Assembly: GCA_035458865.1 (NCBI GenBank) | Contig: DATHYZ010000251.1 | Span: forward strand, 1-11,965 | Source of the DNA: DATHYZ01 sp035458865 | Lineage (GTDB): Bacteria; Chloroflexota; Limnocylindria; Limnocylindrales; CSP1-4 | Direction of reading: 5' to 3' | Length of the DNA stretch: 11,965 bases | Shown here: positions 5,838-11,965 of the stretch, in pieces | Position numbering within the stretch: the stretch's first letter is position 1 | How the letters are laid out: every line of letters starts with the position of its first letter | Notes under the pieces: model-generated | Database searches by the model: none | Seen by the model: only the letters and a program-made list of their open reading frames with translations | Told to the model about the DNA's origin: nothing | Made by a program: the position numbers and the translations under genes

Positions 5838-6533
5838 TCAGACCCCGCCGCCCCCGATCCGGTGCTTGGCCACGAAGGCCGCCGCCTGGGCGCGTCGCTC
5901 CAGGTTCAGCTTCGAGAGGATCGAGCTGACGTAGTTCTTCACCGTCTTGTCGGACAGGAAGACCTCCTGGGCGATCTCCTTGTTCGTCTTGCCCTCGGCC
6001 ACGAGGAGCAGGATCTTCTGCTCCTGCGCGGTGAGCTGGGCGAGCTCGTCGGTGTAGGCGCCCGTGGCGATCCGACGGACCCGGTCGAGGACCTTCTCGG
6101 TGACCGCCGGGTCGAGCAGCGACTCGCCGCGGCCGACGCTCTCGAGGGCGGCGACGAGGTCGCGCGCCCGGATCTGCTTGAGCAGGTAGCCCGATGCCCC
6201 GGCGACGATCGCCGACAGCACGGCCTCCTCGTCCGGGTAGCTCGTGAGCATGACGACGCGGGTGGCCGGCAGCTCGGCGCGGATCTCCCGGCAGGCCTCG
6301 ATCCCCGATCCGTCGGGCAGCCGGACATCCATGATCACGATGTCGGGCTGGAAGCGCCGGGTCTGCTCGAGCGATTCGGCGACCGATCCCGCCTCGGCTA
6401 CGACCTGGAACCCGGTCCTGCGGTCGAGGAGCGCAACGAGGCCCTGGCGCACGACTTCGTGGTCGTCGACCACGAGCAGGCGCAATGGCCGGGCCTGGGA
6501 CGTCTCGGTCACGGGCGTCGATCCCTCCGTCAT
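5838..6533 (-). CDS. NarL/FixJ-family response regulator, DosR/DevR-like
   Basis: A 231-residue DNA-binding response regulator. The receiver domain (about 17-135) has the acidic pair D23-D24, phospho-acceptor D69, T97 and K119. A LuxR-type helix-turn-helix occupies about 165-224. Its recognition helix (SDKTVKNYVSS) matches M. tuberculosis DosR, with K196, K199 and N200 at the positions of DosR K179, K182 and N183, the base-contacting residues; ERRAQAA after it also matches DosR (ERRTQAA). I therefore predict binding to GGGAC-N4-GTCCC-type sites, of which three good ones occur here. It lies 11 bases after the kinase stop and is surely its partner. ATG 6533 is given as the start, with weak ribosome site; a GTG at 6512 with GGAGGG 10 bases upstream (6523-6528) is a real alternative giving 224 residues. 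Orthology to DosR rather than a close paralogue is inference. Confidence 0.9.
   Translation of the reverse strand: MTEGSTPVTETSQARPLRLLVVDDHEVVRQGLVALLDRRTGFQVVAEAGSVAESLEQTRRFQPDIVIMDVRLPDGSGIEACREIRAELPATRVVMLTSYPDEEAVLSAIVAGASGYLLKQIRARDLVAALESVGRGESLLDPAVTEKVLDRVRRIATGAYTDELAQLTAQEQKILLLVAEGKTNKEIAQEVFLSDKTVKNYVSSILSKLNLERRAQAAAFVAKHRIGGGGV
6523..6528 (-). promoter_or_regulatory. Shine-Dalgarno supporting an alternative GTG start of the regulator
   Basis: GGAGGG lies inside the first codons counted from ATG 6533 and 10 bases upstream of GTG 6512. It makes the shorter protein possible; the spacer is slightly long. Confidence 0.35.
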
Positions 6534-6544
6534 CCCGGTGTCGA

Positions 6545-8200
6545 TCAGCTGGGGATCGCGTCCGGGTCGCGTGGTGGCAGTGTCACGATGATACGCGTAC
6601 CTGCCCCGGGACCGCTCTCGATCGCGACAGCCCCGCCGAGAGCCGTGGCCCGGCCCCGGATGTTGGCCAGCCCCTGGTGGGACGGGCCGCGGACGAACTG
6701 GGGGTCGAACCCACGGCCGTTGTCCGCGATCTCGACCACGAGACTGCCGTCGGATTCAGCCTGGACGCGCATCGCGGCCCGGCTGGCGTCCGCGTGGCGG
6801 GCGATGTTCGAGAGGGCTTCCCGGGCGATCTGGAGGAGCTGCAGCCGATCGTCGGACGCGAGGTCCTCGGCCACGCCTTCGGCGACGACCAGCTCGATGT
6901 CGATCATCGTGTTGAGGCGGAACTCCTCGGCCAGGCCGGCCAGCGCGGTCGCCAGGTCCGCATCCTCGAGCAGCTCCGGCCGGCGCCCGAAGAGGAAGTT
7001 GCGGATGTCGCGGATGGCGAAGTTGAGCGACTCGATGGCTCGGTCGACGCGGGCCGACGCCTCGGGTGGGCTCTCGTCCATGAGGTCGGGCACGTCCTCC
7101 AGGGACAGGCCGACCGCATACAGGCGCTGGATGATGCCGTCGTGGAGGTCGCGACCGATGCGCTCCCGCTCCTCGACGATGGCCAGCCGCTGGACCCGCT
7201 CGTGGAGCCGGGCGTTCTCGATGGCCACGCCGGCATGGCGGGCGAACATCTCGACGAGCTCCTGGTCGCCCGCGGTGAACTCCTCGGCACCGTGCTTGTC
7301 GGTCAGGTAGAGGTTGCCGACCGGAACCCCCTTGACCTGGACCGACACCCCCAGGAACGACCGCATCTCGGGGTGGTGAGCCGGGAAGCCGACGCTCCGG
7401 TGATCGGCCCTCACGTCTGGGATGCGGATCGAGCCGGAGTCATGGAGGAGGGCGCCCAGGAGACCTCGGCCACGCGGTGGCGGGCCGACGAGGTCACGGT
7501 CCGCGACCGTCATCCCGGAGGTGATGAAGCGCTCCATGGCCCCGCGCTCGTCGAAGAGCCCCAGGGCCGCGTACGACGCGTCGGACAGCTCGCGGACCGT
7601 GTCGACGATGAGCTGCAGGACGCGGTCGAGCGAGAGCACGCCGGCGATCGCCCGGCTGGCCACGTCGAGAGCGGCGAGCCGCTCGAGCGTGCGGTTCATC
7701 CGGGCCCGCGTCCAACCTGCCGCCAGCGCCAGCTCCACCGCCCGGACCGCGAAGGCGGCGGTCGGGTCCGGCCCGTCGAGCCAGAGATCCCCGAGCGGGA
7801 CGGACGCATCACCAGCCGACAGCTCGTAGCGGACGAGGTCGGGGTTCGGGCGGACCGGGCCGTTCCCGGCCAGCGATCCGTCGCCGATGGCGATCGACGG
7901 GAGCGGCTCGGCGCGGACCTCGAGCCTGGCGCCCCTGGCCCGGCACGCTCGAACGAGGGCCGTCAGGGCTCGCTCGAGGCGCGCCTGGCGCTCCACGTCG
8001 GGCTCCTGGAGCCAGGCGTCAAGGGCATCGAGGGCCACCACGACCGGGAAGGTATCGGCCCCCGGCGACGTCTCGGCGAGGGGCACGGCGACAGCCACCG
8101 GCACGAAGCCCTCGGCGGGATCGCCGGCCACGCCCAGCGCGCGACCGGTATCCGCCGGGCGGTCCGCGGGCCCGGTCCCGGGGGACGCAGTCGAGTCCAT
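6545..8200 (-). CDS. GAF-domain histidine kinase, DosS/DosT-like oxygen or redox sensor
   Basis: A 551-residue cytosolic sensor kinase without membrane segments. Order: unassigned N-terminal region (1-165), one GAF domain (about 172-335), HisKA_3 dimerisation domain with phospho-acceptor H353 (RIGRDLHDGIIQRL), and HATPase_c with N-box EALSNIARHA, DNGRGF and GLANIRGRA. The GAF closely follows the DosS/DosT GAF-A: H276 in GFPAHHPEM aligns with the DosS haem ligand H149, F225 aligns with F98, and G214 falls where DosS has E87 and DosT has a glycine, a difference tied to oxygen access. H113 of DosS is replaced by proline (P240). Haem binding is therefore plausible but unproven. Unlike DosS there is one GAF, not two. 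ATG 8200 has no Shine-Dalgarno but a TACCCT hexamer (8207-8212) six bases upstream, suggesting a leaderless mRNA. It is co-transcribed with the regulator 11 bases downstream. Confidence 0.88.
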   Translation of the reverse strand: MDSTASPGTGPADRPADTGRALGVAGDPAEGFVPVAVAVPLAETSPGADTFPVVVALDALDAWLQEPDVERQARLERALTALVRACRARGARLEVRAEPLPSIAIGDGSLAGNGPVRPNPDLVRYELSAGDASVPLGDLWLDGPDPTAAFAVRAVELALAAGWTRARMNRTLERLAALDVASRAIAGVLSLDRVLQLIVDTVRELSDASYAALGLFDERGAMERFITSGMTVADRDLVGPPPRGRGLLGALLHDSGSIRIPDVRADHRSVGFPAHHPEMRSFLGVSVQVKGVPVGNLYLTDKHGAEEFTAGDQELVEMFARHAGVAIENARLHERVQRLAIVEERERIGRDLHDGIIQRLYAVGLSLEDVPDLMDESPPEASARVDRAIESLNFAIRDIRNFLFGRRPELLEDADLATALAGLAEEFRLNTMIDIELVVAEGVAEDLASDDRLQLLQIAREALSNIARHADASRAAMRVQAESDGSLVVEIADNGRGFDPQFVRGPSHQGLANIRGRATALGGAVAIESGPGAGTRIIVTLPPRDPDAIPS

Positions 8201-8206
8201 GCCGGC

Positions 8207-8212
8207 AGGGTA
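8207..8212 (-). promoter_or_regulatory. Candidate -10 hexamer of a leaderless kinase promoter
   Basis: TACCCT fits TANNNT and ends six bases before ATG 8200. No ribosome site is visible. The putative operator C lies about 70 bases upstream of the start. Confidence 0.4.
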
Positions 8213-8263
8213 GCATCGGAGCGACCCCCGCCGGCCAACGGGGGCCACCCGGACCGCGAGCGC

Positions 8264-8277
8264 GGGACATGGGTCAC
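8264..8277. promoter_or_regulatory. Putative DosR-type operator C, between kinase and oxidase genes
   Basis: Plus strand reads GGGAC-ATGG-GTCAC, one mismatch to GGGAC-N4-GTCCC. It is in the 114-base divergent region; its centre is about 44.5 bases upstream of the oxidase ATG (8315) and 70 bases upstream of the kinase ATG (8200), so it could serve both directions, including autoregulation of the kinase-regulator pair. Confidence 0.48.
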
Positions 8278-8314
8278 TACCGGGCCAGCGATGAGGTACG
8301 GGAGCATCCCGCGC

Positions 8315-9634
8315 ATGTCCACCAACGAGCCGCAGGTCAACCTGCAACCCGATCCCACCGCCCCGTCAGGGGCGGCCGCCGATCGAGCGAGCCAGGTCGC
8401 CGCGCCCCCAAGCGGGCTCGTGGTGCCGAGCGACGGCACCCTGTCCCGGCGTGGTTTCCTGGGTGTCGCCGCGGCCGCCGGCGGTGGCATCGTCGCCGCG
8501 ACGGTCGCCGCGTGCGCTCCCGCGACCGGCGCCGGTTGGACCTTCGGTCCGACCTTCGTGCCCGGTGCTGCGGCCTCGCCGACGCCGGCCCCCTCGGCCG
8601 ACGCCTCCGCAGCCCCGTCGGCCGCCCCCAGCCCATCGCCCAGCCCGAGCGGCCCCACGCTGCCGACCGGCTGGACGGAGCATGACCTGCGGGCCCAGGA
8701 GCGGGTCCGCCGGTTCGTCGGCAACCTGGCCGGGCCCCTGGGCATGGGCGGGTTCCTCGACGATCCGCTCGGCCCCTCGACCGAGGACCCGGAGTTCACC
8801 AAGGTCCCCCAGGGCAACCAGCCCCTGGAGCCCACGATCGACGGCGACACGAAGGTCTTCGAGCTGACGGTCGAGGAGATGGACTGGCCGATCGACGCCG
8901 AGCTGCCGCCGCTCAAGGCCCTCGGCTACAACGGCACCTGGCCCGGTCCGGCGATCCGCGTCACCGAGGGCGACAAGGTCCGGATCCTCGTGAAGAACAA
9001 CCTCGAGGAGACCACCAGCGTCCACTGGCACGGTCTCGAGCCGCTCGACTTCAGGCAGGATGGCGTCCCGTTCGTGACCCAGCTGCCGATCATCCCCGGC
9101 CAGACGTTCACCTACGAGTTCGTGGCCCGGCCGTCCGGCTCGCACATGTACCACTCGCACCACAACGCGACCGACCAGGTCGGGCGAGGCCTGCTGGGCG
9201 CCTTCATCGTCGACCCGGCCGACTCGGCCGAGACCTACGCTCGGAAGTACGGCGTGACCCAGGAGGTCATCTTCATCCACAACGACGCCCTGGGCGGCTT
9301 CACGATCAACGGTCATGGCTTCCCGGCCACGACCCCGATCGTGGCCAAGGTCGGCGAGCGCGTCCTCATCCGCTACATGAACGAGGGCACGATGATGCAC
9401 CCGTGGCACACCCACGGGTTCCGCCAGCGGATCGTGGCCCGGGACGGCGCCCCGCTGGGTGGTGCCGAGTTCCTCGCCGATACCCTGGGGGTCAACCCGG
9501 GCGAGCGGTACGACGCCATCGTCGACTGCGACAAGCCCGGCGTCTGGGCCTTCCACTGCCACATCCTTCCGCATGTCGAGGGCCTCGACGGCATGTTCGG
9601 GATGGTGACGGCGCTCGTCGTCCTGCCCGAGTAG
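8315..9634 (+). CDS. Two-domain multicopper oxidase, Tat-exported lipoprotein
   Basis: A 439-residue periplasmic or outer-surface copper oxidase. A twin-arginine motif (SRRGFLG, R45-R46) and hydrophobic segment end in a lipobox VAAC with Cys67, followed by an Ala/Pro/Ser-rich linker (about 84-115). Two cupredoxin domains carry all four copper motifs: HWHG (237-240), HSHH (280-283), HPWHTHG (362-368) and HCHILPH (414-420), with M427 or M430 as possible T1 axial ligand, set two residues farther than in CueO-like HCH...H...GM sequences. It oxidises an unknown electron donor (metal or phenolic) with reduction of oxygen to water. The start is ATG 8315 with GGGAG ten bases upstream; ATG 8291 is possible. 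The n-region before the arginines is unusually long (44 residues), and a GTG at 8420 would give a more normal signal. It is divergent from the kinase, followed 18 bases later by a universal stress gene. Confidence 0.92.
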   Translation: MSTNEPQVNLQPDPTAPSGAAADRASQVAAPPSGLVVPSDGTLSRRGFLGVAAAAGGGIVAATVAACAPATGAGWTFGPTFVPGAAASPTPAPSADASAAPSAAPSPSPSPSGPTLPTGWTEHDLRAQERVRRFVGNLAGPLGMGGFLDDPLGPSTEDPEFTKVPQGNQPLEPTIDGDTKVFELTVEEMDWPIDAELPPLKALGYNGTWPGPAIRVTEGDKVRILVKNNLEETTSVHWHGLEPLDFRQDGVPFVTQLPIIPGQTFTYEFVARPSGSHMYHSHHNATDQVGRGLLGAFIVDPADSAETYARKYGVTQEVIFIHNDALGGFTINGHGFPATTPIVAKVGERVLIRYMNEGTMMHPWHTHGFRQRIVARDGAPLGGAEFLADTLGVNPGERYDAIVDCDKPGVWAFHCHILPHVEGLDGMFGMVTALVVLPE

Positions 9635-9652
9635 CCGGACGGTCAGCGATCG

Positions 9653-10150
9653 ATGACGTCGACAGGATCCGATCCCCCCCAGCGAGAGGGCCCGACTGCT
9701 CCGGGGACTCTCCTCCTGGCGACGGACCTGTCGGCGGCGTCGGCGGCCGCCACCGAAGTGGCCTTCGACCTGGCCAGCCGGCTGGGCTCATCGCTGCTCA
9801 TCGTCAGCGTCATCGACCTGGGGCAGCTCCGCCTGCCGGGCGGCCGCTTCGGCTCCCGGGTCGACCAGATCCGGGCCCAGCAGGAGGTCGCGGCCCAGGA
9901 GCTCGTGGGGCGTGGTCGGCAGACCGGCGTGTCGGTCGCCTTCCTGATCTGGGAGGGCGATCCCGGTGAGTCGATCATCGAGGCCGCGACCGCGGAGCAC
10001 GTCGAGATGATCGTCGTCGGGAGCCACGGCCGGGGCGGCGTGGGCCGAGCCCTGATCGGCAGCGTCTCCGACCACGTCGTCCGCCACGCGGCCTGCCCGG
10101 TCCTCGTCGTCCGCCGGGACGTGGACGATCCGCGGGCCGCAGCCGACTGA
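9653..10150 (+). CDS. Universal stress protein, UspA family
   Basis: A 165-residue single-domain UspA protein, ATP-binding type: the G-x2-G-x9-G-S motif is complete in GSHGRGGVGRALIGS, followed by the typical HAACPVLVVR strand. The N-terminal strand TLLLATDLS carries the usual first Asp. A 15-residue low-complexity leader precedes it. It lies 18 bases after the oxidase stop and has a weak ribosome site, so it is probably co-transcribed and coupled. Universal stress proteins are a large share of the DosR regulon in mycobacteria, which agrees with the putative operator upstream of the oxidase. Its function here (adenine-nucleotide sensing under energy stress) is family knowledge, not shown by the sequence. 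Confidence 0.92.
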   Translation: MTSTGSDPPQREGPTAPGTLLLATDLSAASAAATEVAFDLASRLGSSLLIVSVIDLGQLRLPGGRFGSRVDQIRAQQEVAAQELVGRGRQTGVSVAFLIWEGDPGESIIEAATAEHVEMIVVGSHGRGGVGRALIGSVSDHVVRHAACPVLVVRRDVDDPRAAAD

Positions 10151-10162
10151 CGACGGCCGCGG

Positions 10163-10184
10163 TCGGGCCGGAGGTTCGGCCCGA
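10163..10184. terminator. Hairpin between convergent operons, possible bidirectional terminator
   Basis: TCGGGCCG (10163-10170), a six-base loop, and CGGCCCGA (10177-10184) form a perfect 8-bp stem in the 55 bases between the convergent universal stress gene and CoA-transferase beta gene. There is no U-tract on either side, so it would be a non-canonical terminator, but position supports the role. Confidence 0.55.
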
Positions 10185-10205
10185 GCTCTCCCGGCCGGAG
10201 CCCGC

Positions 10206-10988
10206 TCAGCCGGTGTAGGCGCCGCCGGGGTCGAGCTCCTCGCGGATGAGGCGCAACTCCTCCGCCGTGGGCGCGGGCGTCGTCGCGAGGTCCGCCGAGA
10301 CCCTCGGCTCCCAGCCCATCGTGCCCCGGACCTCGTCGAGGGTCGCCCCGGGGTGCAGGAGGTCGAGCCGCATCTCCCCGTTCTCGTCGAAGTGGTAGAT
10401 CCCGAGATCGGTCACGACGACGGAGGGGCCCCGCCCGAGCCAGCCCTGCTCGCGACGGATGCGCTCCGACTGCTCGGCCCCGCCGAGGTTCCCCGGCGAC
10501 GTCCGGAAGTCGATCCGGTCCACGAAGGAGCGGGCCGACTGGCGCATGATGACGAACACCTGGCGGGCGTTGATGGCGATCTCGCAGGCTCCGCCGCTAC
10601 CCGGCAGGCGGGTCTTCGGCGTCCCATAGGGGCCGATCACCGTCGTGTTGATGTTGCCGAAGCGATCGATCTGGGCGGCCCCCAGGAAGCCGACGTCGAC
10701 CAGGCCACCCTGGAGGTAGAAGGCGAACAGCTCGAACATCGAGGTGACCGCCGTGGCCCCGGTCACGATCGTCGGGTCGCCGATCGACAGCGGCAGCCGG
10801 GCCGGCTCGGCGCCGAAGACCCCGGCCTCGTAGACGAGCTGGAGGTCCGGCGAGACCGTCCGCTTGGCGAGATTGACGGCGATGTTGGGGAGTCCGACGC
10901 CCACGAAGCAGACGCGCTGGCCGGCCAGCTCGCGGGCGGCGGCCACGATCATCATCTCGGTCCGCGAGAAGCCCTCGGTGGCGCTCAT
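10206..10988 (-). CDS. Family I CoA-transferase beta subunit (glutaconate CoA-transferase B / IpdB type)
   Basis: A 260-residue beta subunit of a heteromeric family I CoA-transferase. The residue matching the catalytic glutamate of glutaconate CoA-transferase is E54, in LVYEAGVFG, the same number as the known beta Glu54 of the Acidaminococcus enzyme. GGLVDVGFLGAAQIDRFGN and the GSGGACEIA loop are typical. The retained Glu suggests true CoA transfer; hydrolase-type IpdAB relatives are reported to work with a different glutamate, so that reading is less likely, though I am not certain of that detail. Start ATG 10988 has GGGGAG 5 bases upstream (10994-10999) and overlaps the alpha subunit stop by four bases (ATGA), so equimolar synthesis is expected. 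Substrate is unknown. Confidence 0.9.
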   Translation of the reverse strand: MSATEGFSRTEMMIVAAARELAGQRVCFVGVGLPNIAVNLAKRTVSPDLQLVYEAGVFGAEPARLPLSIGDPTIVTGATAVTSMFELFAFYLQGGLVDVGFLGAAQIDRFGNINTTVIGPYGTPKTRLPGSGGACEIAINARQVFVIMRQSARSFVDRIDFRTSPGNLGGAEQSERIRREQGWLGRGPSVVVTDLGIYHFDENGEMRLDLLHPGATLDEVRGTMGWEPRVSADLATTPAPTAEELRLIREELDPGGAYTG

Positions 10989-11899
10989 CGGTACTCCCCG
11001 TAGTCGACGCTGCCCGACGGGGCAGATCCGGGCCGCAGGGTGGCCAGGCGCTCCTCGCCGAGCTTGGCCACGTAGCTGGCCCGGCCGTCCAGGTCGTGGA
11101 TCCACTCGCGCAGCCACGTCTCCGTGGCGACCGGATCGCGGCTGATGGGGTCCCAGTCGAGATAGAAGCGGTTGTCACGGTCGTAGCTGCCCTGGACGTA
11201 CGAGGGGTGGGCGCCCCACGGCTCCACGACCACGGCATCGACGATCAGGCCGGGGATGATCGTCCGGTTCGGGTCGGCCCGGATGACCGACTCGTCCACG
11301 AGCTCCTCGACGACGACGATGACGCGCTCCGCGGCGAAGGCGGCCTCCTTCTGGCAGCCGAGGAGGCCCCAGACCTGGGTGTCGCCCTCGGCGGAGGCGC
11401 GCTGCGCGTGAACGATCGTCACGTCGGGCTTGAGCGGGGGCACCGCGTAGACCAGCCCGTCGCCGTACGGCGACTCGATCGGCCGGATCAGCGGGTTGGC
11501 GACCGGGAGGTCGGTCTCGAAGTAGCTCCGGAGCGGGAAGAACGGGAGGCCGGCGGCGCCGGCGGTGTACCGGGCGACCATCCCGAAGTGGCTGTACTCC
11601 TCGAGCTCGAGGCTGGCGGCCGGCCCCTCGGTGACCCGCCGGATGGCGTGCAGCCCCCCGACCCCGGGGTTGCCGAGCCAGCTGAAGACGAGCTTGCGGG
11701 CGACGCCGGCCGCGACCATCTGATCGTAGATGACGTCGGGTGTCATCCGGGCCAGGACGAGGTCGCGCTTGCGTTGGCGGATGATCTCGTGGCCGGCGGC
11801 GAACGAGATGAGGTGGGTGAAGCCCTCGATCGCCACCGTGTCGCCGTCGCGAACCAGCTCGGCGATGGCGTCGCGCATGGTGGCGACCCTGGTCGTCAC
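10985..11899 (-). CDS. Family I CoA-transferase alpha subunit (glutaconate CoA-transferase A / IpdA type)
   Basis: A 304-residue alpha subunit that pairs with the beta subunit downstream to move CoA between carboxylic acids in degradation pathways. Recognisable pieces are the N-terminal DGDTVAIEGFTHLISFAAGHE segment, the GNPGVGGLHAIRR stretch, and the AQRASAEGDTQVWG block of the alpha chain. The start is a GTG at 11899, whose first bases overlap the TGA of the upstream reading frame (GTGA). It has AGGAGGAA eight bases upstream (11908-11915), embedded in the acidic codons of the previous gene. The next in-frame ATG is residue 8, but the ribosome site favours the GTG. The substrate may be an aromatic- or steroid-derived dioate by analogy with IpdAB operons, but this cannot be read here. 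Confidence 0.9.
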   Translation of the reverse strand: MTTRVATMRDAIAELVRDGDTVAIEGFTHLISFAAGHEIIRQRKRDLVLARMTPDVIYDQMVAAGVARKLVFSWLGNPGVGGLHAIRRVTEGPAASLELEEYSHFGMVARYTAGAAGLPFFPLRSYFETDLPVANPLIRPIESPYGDGLVYAVPPLKPDVTIVHAQRASAEGDTQVWGLLGCQKEAAFAAERVIVVVEELVDESVIRADPNRTIIPGLIVDAVVVEPWGAHPSYVQGSYDRDNRFYLDWDPISRDPVATETWLREWIHDLDGRASYVAKLGEERLATLRPGSAPSGSVDYGEYR

Positions 11900-11965
11900 G
11901 CGGCGTCTTCCTCCTCGTCGGTAGGCTCGTCGTCGGGGGTATCGGCGGGCTCGGGCTCGGGCTCG
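11896..11965 (-). CDS. Acidic C-terminal tail of an upstream protein (partial)
   Basis: The minus-strand frame entering from the right edge ends at a TGA overlapping the alpha subunit start. The 22 visible codons encode only Glu, Pro, Asp, Ala and Thr: EPEPEPADTPDDE, then a DEEEDAA end. The protein itself cannot be identified. The four-base overlap and the ribosome site inside its last codons show it is the preceding gene of the CoA-transferase operon. Confidence 0.65.
   Translation of the reverse strand, partial: EPEPEPADTPDDEPTDEEEDAA
11908..11915 (-). promoter_or_regulatory. Shine-Dalgarno fixing the GTG start of the alpha subunit
   Basis: AGGAGGAA on the minus strand, 8 bases before GTG 11899. 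It lies within Glu and Asp codons of the upstream gene, so the acidic tail and the ribosome site share sequence. Confidence 0.65.

Noticed and set aside
2312..7310. Long plus-strand open frames of about 280-620 codons opposite the GTPase, CoA-transferase, regulator and kinase
   Set aside because: Their translations have no domain pattern and their lengths follow stop scarcity; the minus-strand frames carry the conserved motifs.
6485..8314. Upstream extension of the multicopper oxidase frame as one giant protein
   Set aside because: The extension is antisense to the kinase and lacks motifs; the real protein begins at the Tat signal region near 8315.
8201..8347. Kinase start 49 codons upstream at 8347
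   Set aside because: It would overlap the oxidase start, and the added residues look unlike coding sequence; the -10-like hexamer favours 8200.
6481..9700. GGGAC half-sites inside coding sequence (for example near 6498, 6672, 7097, 9439 and 9695)
   Set aside because: The partner half at the N4 spacing has three or more mismatches in each, so they are not DosR-type boxes.
1..11965. CRISPR arrays, tRNA or rRNA genes, insertion sequences, prophage, toxin-antitoxin pairs
   Set aside because: No direct repeat arrays, RNA gene signatures, transposase or phage proteins, or paired small ORFs with such motifs were visible.

Overview
The window is about 70% GC, densely coded, and looks like a chromosomal segment from a free-living high-GC bacterium. 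The protein set (two-domain Tat/lipoprotein multicopper oxidase, a DosR/DosT-like two-component pair, an NAD(P)-type hydrogenase-associated iron-sulfur subunit, a COG2403-type GTPase) and the candidate leaderless promoters fit Chloroflexota or Actinomycetota. I lean weakly to Chloroflexota; the sequence alone does not settle it. I see no transposase, phage gene, tRNA, rRNA or CRISPR.

Layout. On the minus strand, reading right to left, the right end holds a co-transcribed cluster: the acidic C-terminal tail of an unseen protein (11896-11965), then the alpha and beta subunits of a family I CoA-transferase (11899-10206), joined by 4-base overlaps. The plus strand carries a multicopper oxidase (8315-9634) and a universal stress protein (9653-10150), which converge on the CoA-transferase operon at a perfect 8-bp hairpin (10163-10184). 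Divergent from the oxidase is a histidine kinase (8200-6545) followed by a NarL/DosR-type response regulator (6533-5838). Next on the minus strand is a stand-alone 4-hydroxybutyrate/acetyl-CoA-type CoA-transferase (5737-4466) with its own apparent leaderless promoter. After a 331-base gap comes a second minus-strand series: orphan receiver-like protein (4134-3673), cyclic-2,3-diphosphoglycerate-synthetase-like GTPase (3676-2336), a small eRF1-domain-3-like protein (2150-1782), a Crp-type sensor domain without HTH (1771-1283), and the start of a 4Fe-4S subunit of the group 3b hydrogenase/sulfhydrogenase beta type (1140 to beyond base 1).

How it fits together. The main result is an apparent hypoxia/redox regulon. 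The response regulator keeps the three residues that DosR of Mycobacterium tuberculosis uses for base contacts. The kinase GAF domain has a His at the DosS/DosT haem-ligand position and a Gly where the oxygen sensor DosT has one. By-eye search for the DosR core GGGAC-N4-GTCCC found exactly three sites with one mismatch in the window, and all three lie in intergenic DNA upstream of gene starts (2164-2177, 4171-4184, 8264-8277). The putative targets (hydrogenase-type subunit, universal stress protein, orphan receiver, copper oxidase, the kinase-regulator pair itself) resemble the content of the mycobacterial DosR regulon. This is inference from sequence and needs testing.
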